NCBI GenBank assembly: GCA_000969725.1
Contig: JXSR01S007541.1
DNA from: Ophiothrix spiculata
Lineage: Eukaryota; Echinodermata; Ophiuroidea; Amphilepidida; Ophiotrichidae
Strand: one strand, 5' to 3'
DNA: 21,172 bases
Shown here in pieces: positions 18,471 to 21,172 of the stretch. Every line of letters starts with the position of its first letter. Within the stretch, counting starts at the first letter, position 1. The notes beneath the pieces were generated by a model. It ran no database searches and had not been told where the DNA came from. It saw only the letters and a program-made list of their open reading frames with translations. Made by a program: the position numbers and the translations under genes.

Positions 18471-18819
18471 AGGACATAGTATAGACCTGCTAACAGGCTA
18501 TCGAAGGTCAATACGACAAGAGAAAATATTATATCTAACACGTTGGTACAAAGCAAGGGGAGTACCGCTGCGTTAACCGGCTCTCCTATGAAATTTCTGC
18601 TGATTTAATGATTTGATTTAATTTTTGCAAATGTTTGATTAAATATGGTGTTACATTTTGTCAAGAAAAAAGAAAACTGCTATAGTTATACAGTATATTT
18701 TATTCAAGAAAGTGAAGGGCGTATCTGTACGTTTTGCAGTGTAATAAATGTAGTTTGTTTTATGAATTCAGTTTTTAAGAATCGCTGGTTTAACTATTAA
18801 CAAAAAGTTGTCTCCTTAA

Positions 18820-18970
18820 AAACACACGATTAATAAATGACGATTCCTCACAAGATCTCAAGTCAATTAGTATAAAGAGATTGATTTTTCTTTAATACAA
18901 GATGCGAACAACATGTGTCATGCAATACGAATGTGCCAAAAGCTAACGGTGACACAATTTGACAAAAAGT
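18820..18970. repeat. Shared block 3, copy C (empty site for the A hAT insertion)
   Basis: TCTCAAGTCAATTAG, AGAGATTGATT and CATGTGTCATGCAATAC match 1795-1920. The following GGTGACACAATTTGACAAAA corresponds to the point where unit A carries the element flanked by GACAAAGT. Confidence 0.8.
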
Positions 18971-19299
18971 ATATAATTAATTATTTTTCTATAGCCATTT
19001 CCTTTCCTAAGGAGTTTTAAATAGTCAAGAAAGTATTTCTTTCCATACCTGGTATATAATTACATTGTTATTTGGGTGTTAATTGCATAATCATTATTTA
19101 TTTATACGTGCTTTTGTTTGTATGTTAATTTGTGAGTTTTCTCAATCTAAGTTGAACATACTTTAACGATAAGAGAATGTCAAATCGTAATACAAGATTT
19201 TGACAGTTTATTTACTTGCTATATATATGCAACAACTCTTGAAGGCATTAAGTATTACTTTGTAAACGGTAGATAACACAAGTTAATTTTCTTTGCCTT

Positions 19300-19720
19300 T
19301 AAACTTTATAAACACAAACATCTTTATCTTCAAAAGCATATTGATATCATATTCAAATTAAGTGCTTCAAAGAACTGTAGTTTAAGGTGTAAGTTATCAC
19401 GTCTCCCAGGATTAATTTCCAGTCATTTATTTTTGACCCGATCTTAAGGTGTTACATTGAATCTTACCAAGATAATACATGAATAATACATTCACTACTG
19501 TTGATATTGACTTTTAATGAGCTCAACGTTATTGTCTTTTAAAGATAAGCCTGCTCTTTTCTTTTTTAATTCTAATGAATTTGTTAACGACAGGTAAATT
19601 TGATTTATTCTGTTGTATGTAAATAATTGAAATATTGGCCGCTATTTTATTTTACATTTTTAAGAAACCGTAAAAAGCTGACTATGTGTATTGTGAGGTT
19701 AAATCACAACCATCAGAGAA
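19300..19720. repeat. Shared block 5, copy C
   Basis: Counterpart of 4395-4830, with 36 identical bases at 19430-19465. Similarity continues weakly through AAGAAACCG...CTGACTATG. Confidence 0.85.
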
Positions 19721-19725
19721 AAAAA

Positions 19726-21172
19726 TCTAAATTGCTTATATAAAAACCAAACTCTAAAGATATATTCTGATGGACAATTGTCTACCTTTGTCCAATAAGG
19801 AATGGTAGACTAGGTCACTAGACTTCCAGAGAAGTTCTGTTTAGAAATACCCACCTAGAAATGTGGTGTAATTTGATCTGTGTACCTCAATTGCAAGTTT
19901 TATATACTTGTATTTGGAATTGAATAAGAATTGAATAAAAAATATTTGACCTATATGGCTTAGTTATTAATATACATGACGCTTAGATTCCCCCTATATG
20001 AATCACATCCGAAATTCCCGATACCGACCTGGAATACCCAACATATCAGTTCTATTCAAATTTTATCAGGTGTAAAACGAAGTGACAAAATCGCTATCCG
20101 TTATCGAAGTGATTACGTAACTCACCCAGTTACCAGATCACGCACATCACCTGACAACAGTTTGTGCAATTATACTTCAGAATCTGTGAAGTGATCAGCT
20201 TGTTTCATCTTTTGTAAGGTTAATTACATGTAATCCGATTATCGCCAAGATACCTGGATCATGCTTCCTGGTTTGGAACTATCCGTGTACGGGCTAAAAG
20301 TACGTAATGATCACAAAATTTAGTCAGTGAGACGTTCTCACTCTGGTGAGGGAGTCTAGTGACGCCTCACCTAAAATGTAGACAATTGTATGCCAAAATG
20401 AAGTTTTTATGTAATTTTATTCATATTTCACTTTTTAACTTATTACCTGTTTTCAATGTATTTTGATTGAAAATGTTCACATAATTGGTAATTAACACTT
20501 TTCAGTTACTGTAGACACTCCCCTAGTTCCTAAAGTATGGTTGGCATTTCAACAATTATGTTCTTCTGTCATGTATTCTATTCAATACAAATGCGATTAG
20601 TTCTACCTTCCTAATGTGTTGCAGCCAAAGGAGGAAGTTGAAGTCACGTCTTTTGTTTCTTCCGGGTAAATCATCAAATGTGCTCTAGGTTTCTTTGCAT
20701 TTCAATTACCCACTTTGAACAATTTGTTTGTTCTTATAGGAATTGACCAAATCTCAACGATAGCACGTCTAGTGGACCTGCTGGGTGTTATAATAACCTT
20801 CGAGTGAAAACGTGACGGGAATTCATAAAGTACATTTATACCTAACGTTTAGGATATGATGTATTTTATTCTTGTCGTCTCGAATGATAGTCGAAGGCAC
20901 TTAAAGCAATTCCAATATAGTGCCTTAGTAATACATACGCATTCCCTTTTAAAGAAACGTTAACGGAACTCTTGGGCATATAATAATACATAGTACTATC
21001 ATGATTAGAGTAGAATCGGAAACAAACAATGTGTATAATTGGATTAGATACCATTTTTGTTTTAGAAATAGTTATTCGATAAAAGAGGGTACAGTTCAAA
21101 GTTGATTGTTGTTGTTGTTGTGTTTTAATGTAAAGTTGCATTTTCATATTGAACTGGTTTGATTAAAATATT
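19726..21172. other. Unassigned right-hand sequence
   Basis: No convincing match to units A or B and no recognisable gene or element. Open frames at 19976-20194 and 20866-21147 are short, start without context and have ordinary AT-rich composition. A small inverted pair GTGAG/CTCAC occurs near 20328-20342. The stretch could be unit C sequence that has diverged, or the flank of the duplication. Confidence 0.5.
21100..21122. repeat. Short GTT/TTG microsatellite
   Basis: TTGTTGTTGTTGTTGTG near the right edge; a simple repeat with no other feature. Confidence 0.8.

Larger units (their letters stand above)
16381..19725. repeat. Tandem segmental duplication, unit C (partial)
   Basis: Third copy. 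Colinear blocks lie at 16381-16602, 17031-17233 (with B 10785-10930), 17712-17885, 17965-18190, 18250-18470, 18690-18740 (with B 12020-12060), 18820-18970, 19020-19260 and 19300-19720. Similarity fades after about 19725. It carries MITE-related DNA at 16604-17030 and 17234-17690 but lacks the other insertions found in A and B, so it preserves several empty sites. Confidence 0.85.

Noticed and set aside
20866..21147. 93-codon minus-strand open frame near the right edge
   Set aside because: It is short, has a glutamine run encoded by the GTT microsatellite, and has no recognisable domain, signal or context.
1..21172. CRISPR array, rRNA, tRNA or bacterial operon
   Set aside because: No regularly spaced short repeats with unique spacers, no cloverleaf or conserved rRNA segments, and no packed genes with ribosome-binding sites were seen. 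The window is clearly eukaryotic in character.

Overview
The window looks like non-coding nuclear DNA of a marine invertebrate, most likely a bivalve mollusc or a relative. It is AT-rich, has no convincing host exon, no bacterial-style gene packing and no recognisable rRNA or tRNA, and is crowded with short non-autonomous DNA transposons. The organism assignment is inference from the style of the repeats; no species-level marker is visible.

The backbone is an old tandem segmental duplication. Unit A (about 560-10560), unit B (about 10560-16380) and unit C (about 16380-19725, fading beyond) share a colinear series of diverged blocks in the same orientation. The clearest shared blocks begin at 630/11165/17712, 1110/11620/18250, 1795/12075/18820, 2480/-/19020, 4395/-/19300, 5940/13550/-, 6340/13950/-, 7060/14690/-, 7640/15315/- and 10555/16380 (the start of B and of C). 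No protein-coding frame is conserved between the copies, so this is duplicated intron, intergenic or macrosatellite DNA.

The units differ in length mainly because transposons landed in each one after duplication, and a sister unit often preserves the empty site. In unit A: a 153-bp palindromic element (1326-1478); a hAT-like element with an 8-bp target duplication (1955-2442); a foldback element of about 1 kb with 190-bp arms and a decayed transposase-like frame (2774-3781); a Harbinger-like MITE with TTA flanks (4886-5267); a 242-bp MITE with 30-bp perfect ends (6621-6862); and a tandem-repeat-bearing element with CCCTGCCGA ends (8696-9860). In unit B: a reverse-oriented relative of the hAT-like element (12140-12503), a second 153-bp palindrome (15151-15303) and an element with CCCAGGGGGG ends (15425-15733). 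In unit C: a TA-flanked MITE (16604-17030) and a truncated relative (17234-17690). A cruciform-forming repeat lies at the left edge (36-225).

There is no operon or pathway. The only protein-like feature is the degenerate fragment at 2868-3350 (minus strand). The stretch from about 19725 to the end is unassigned.
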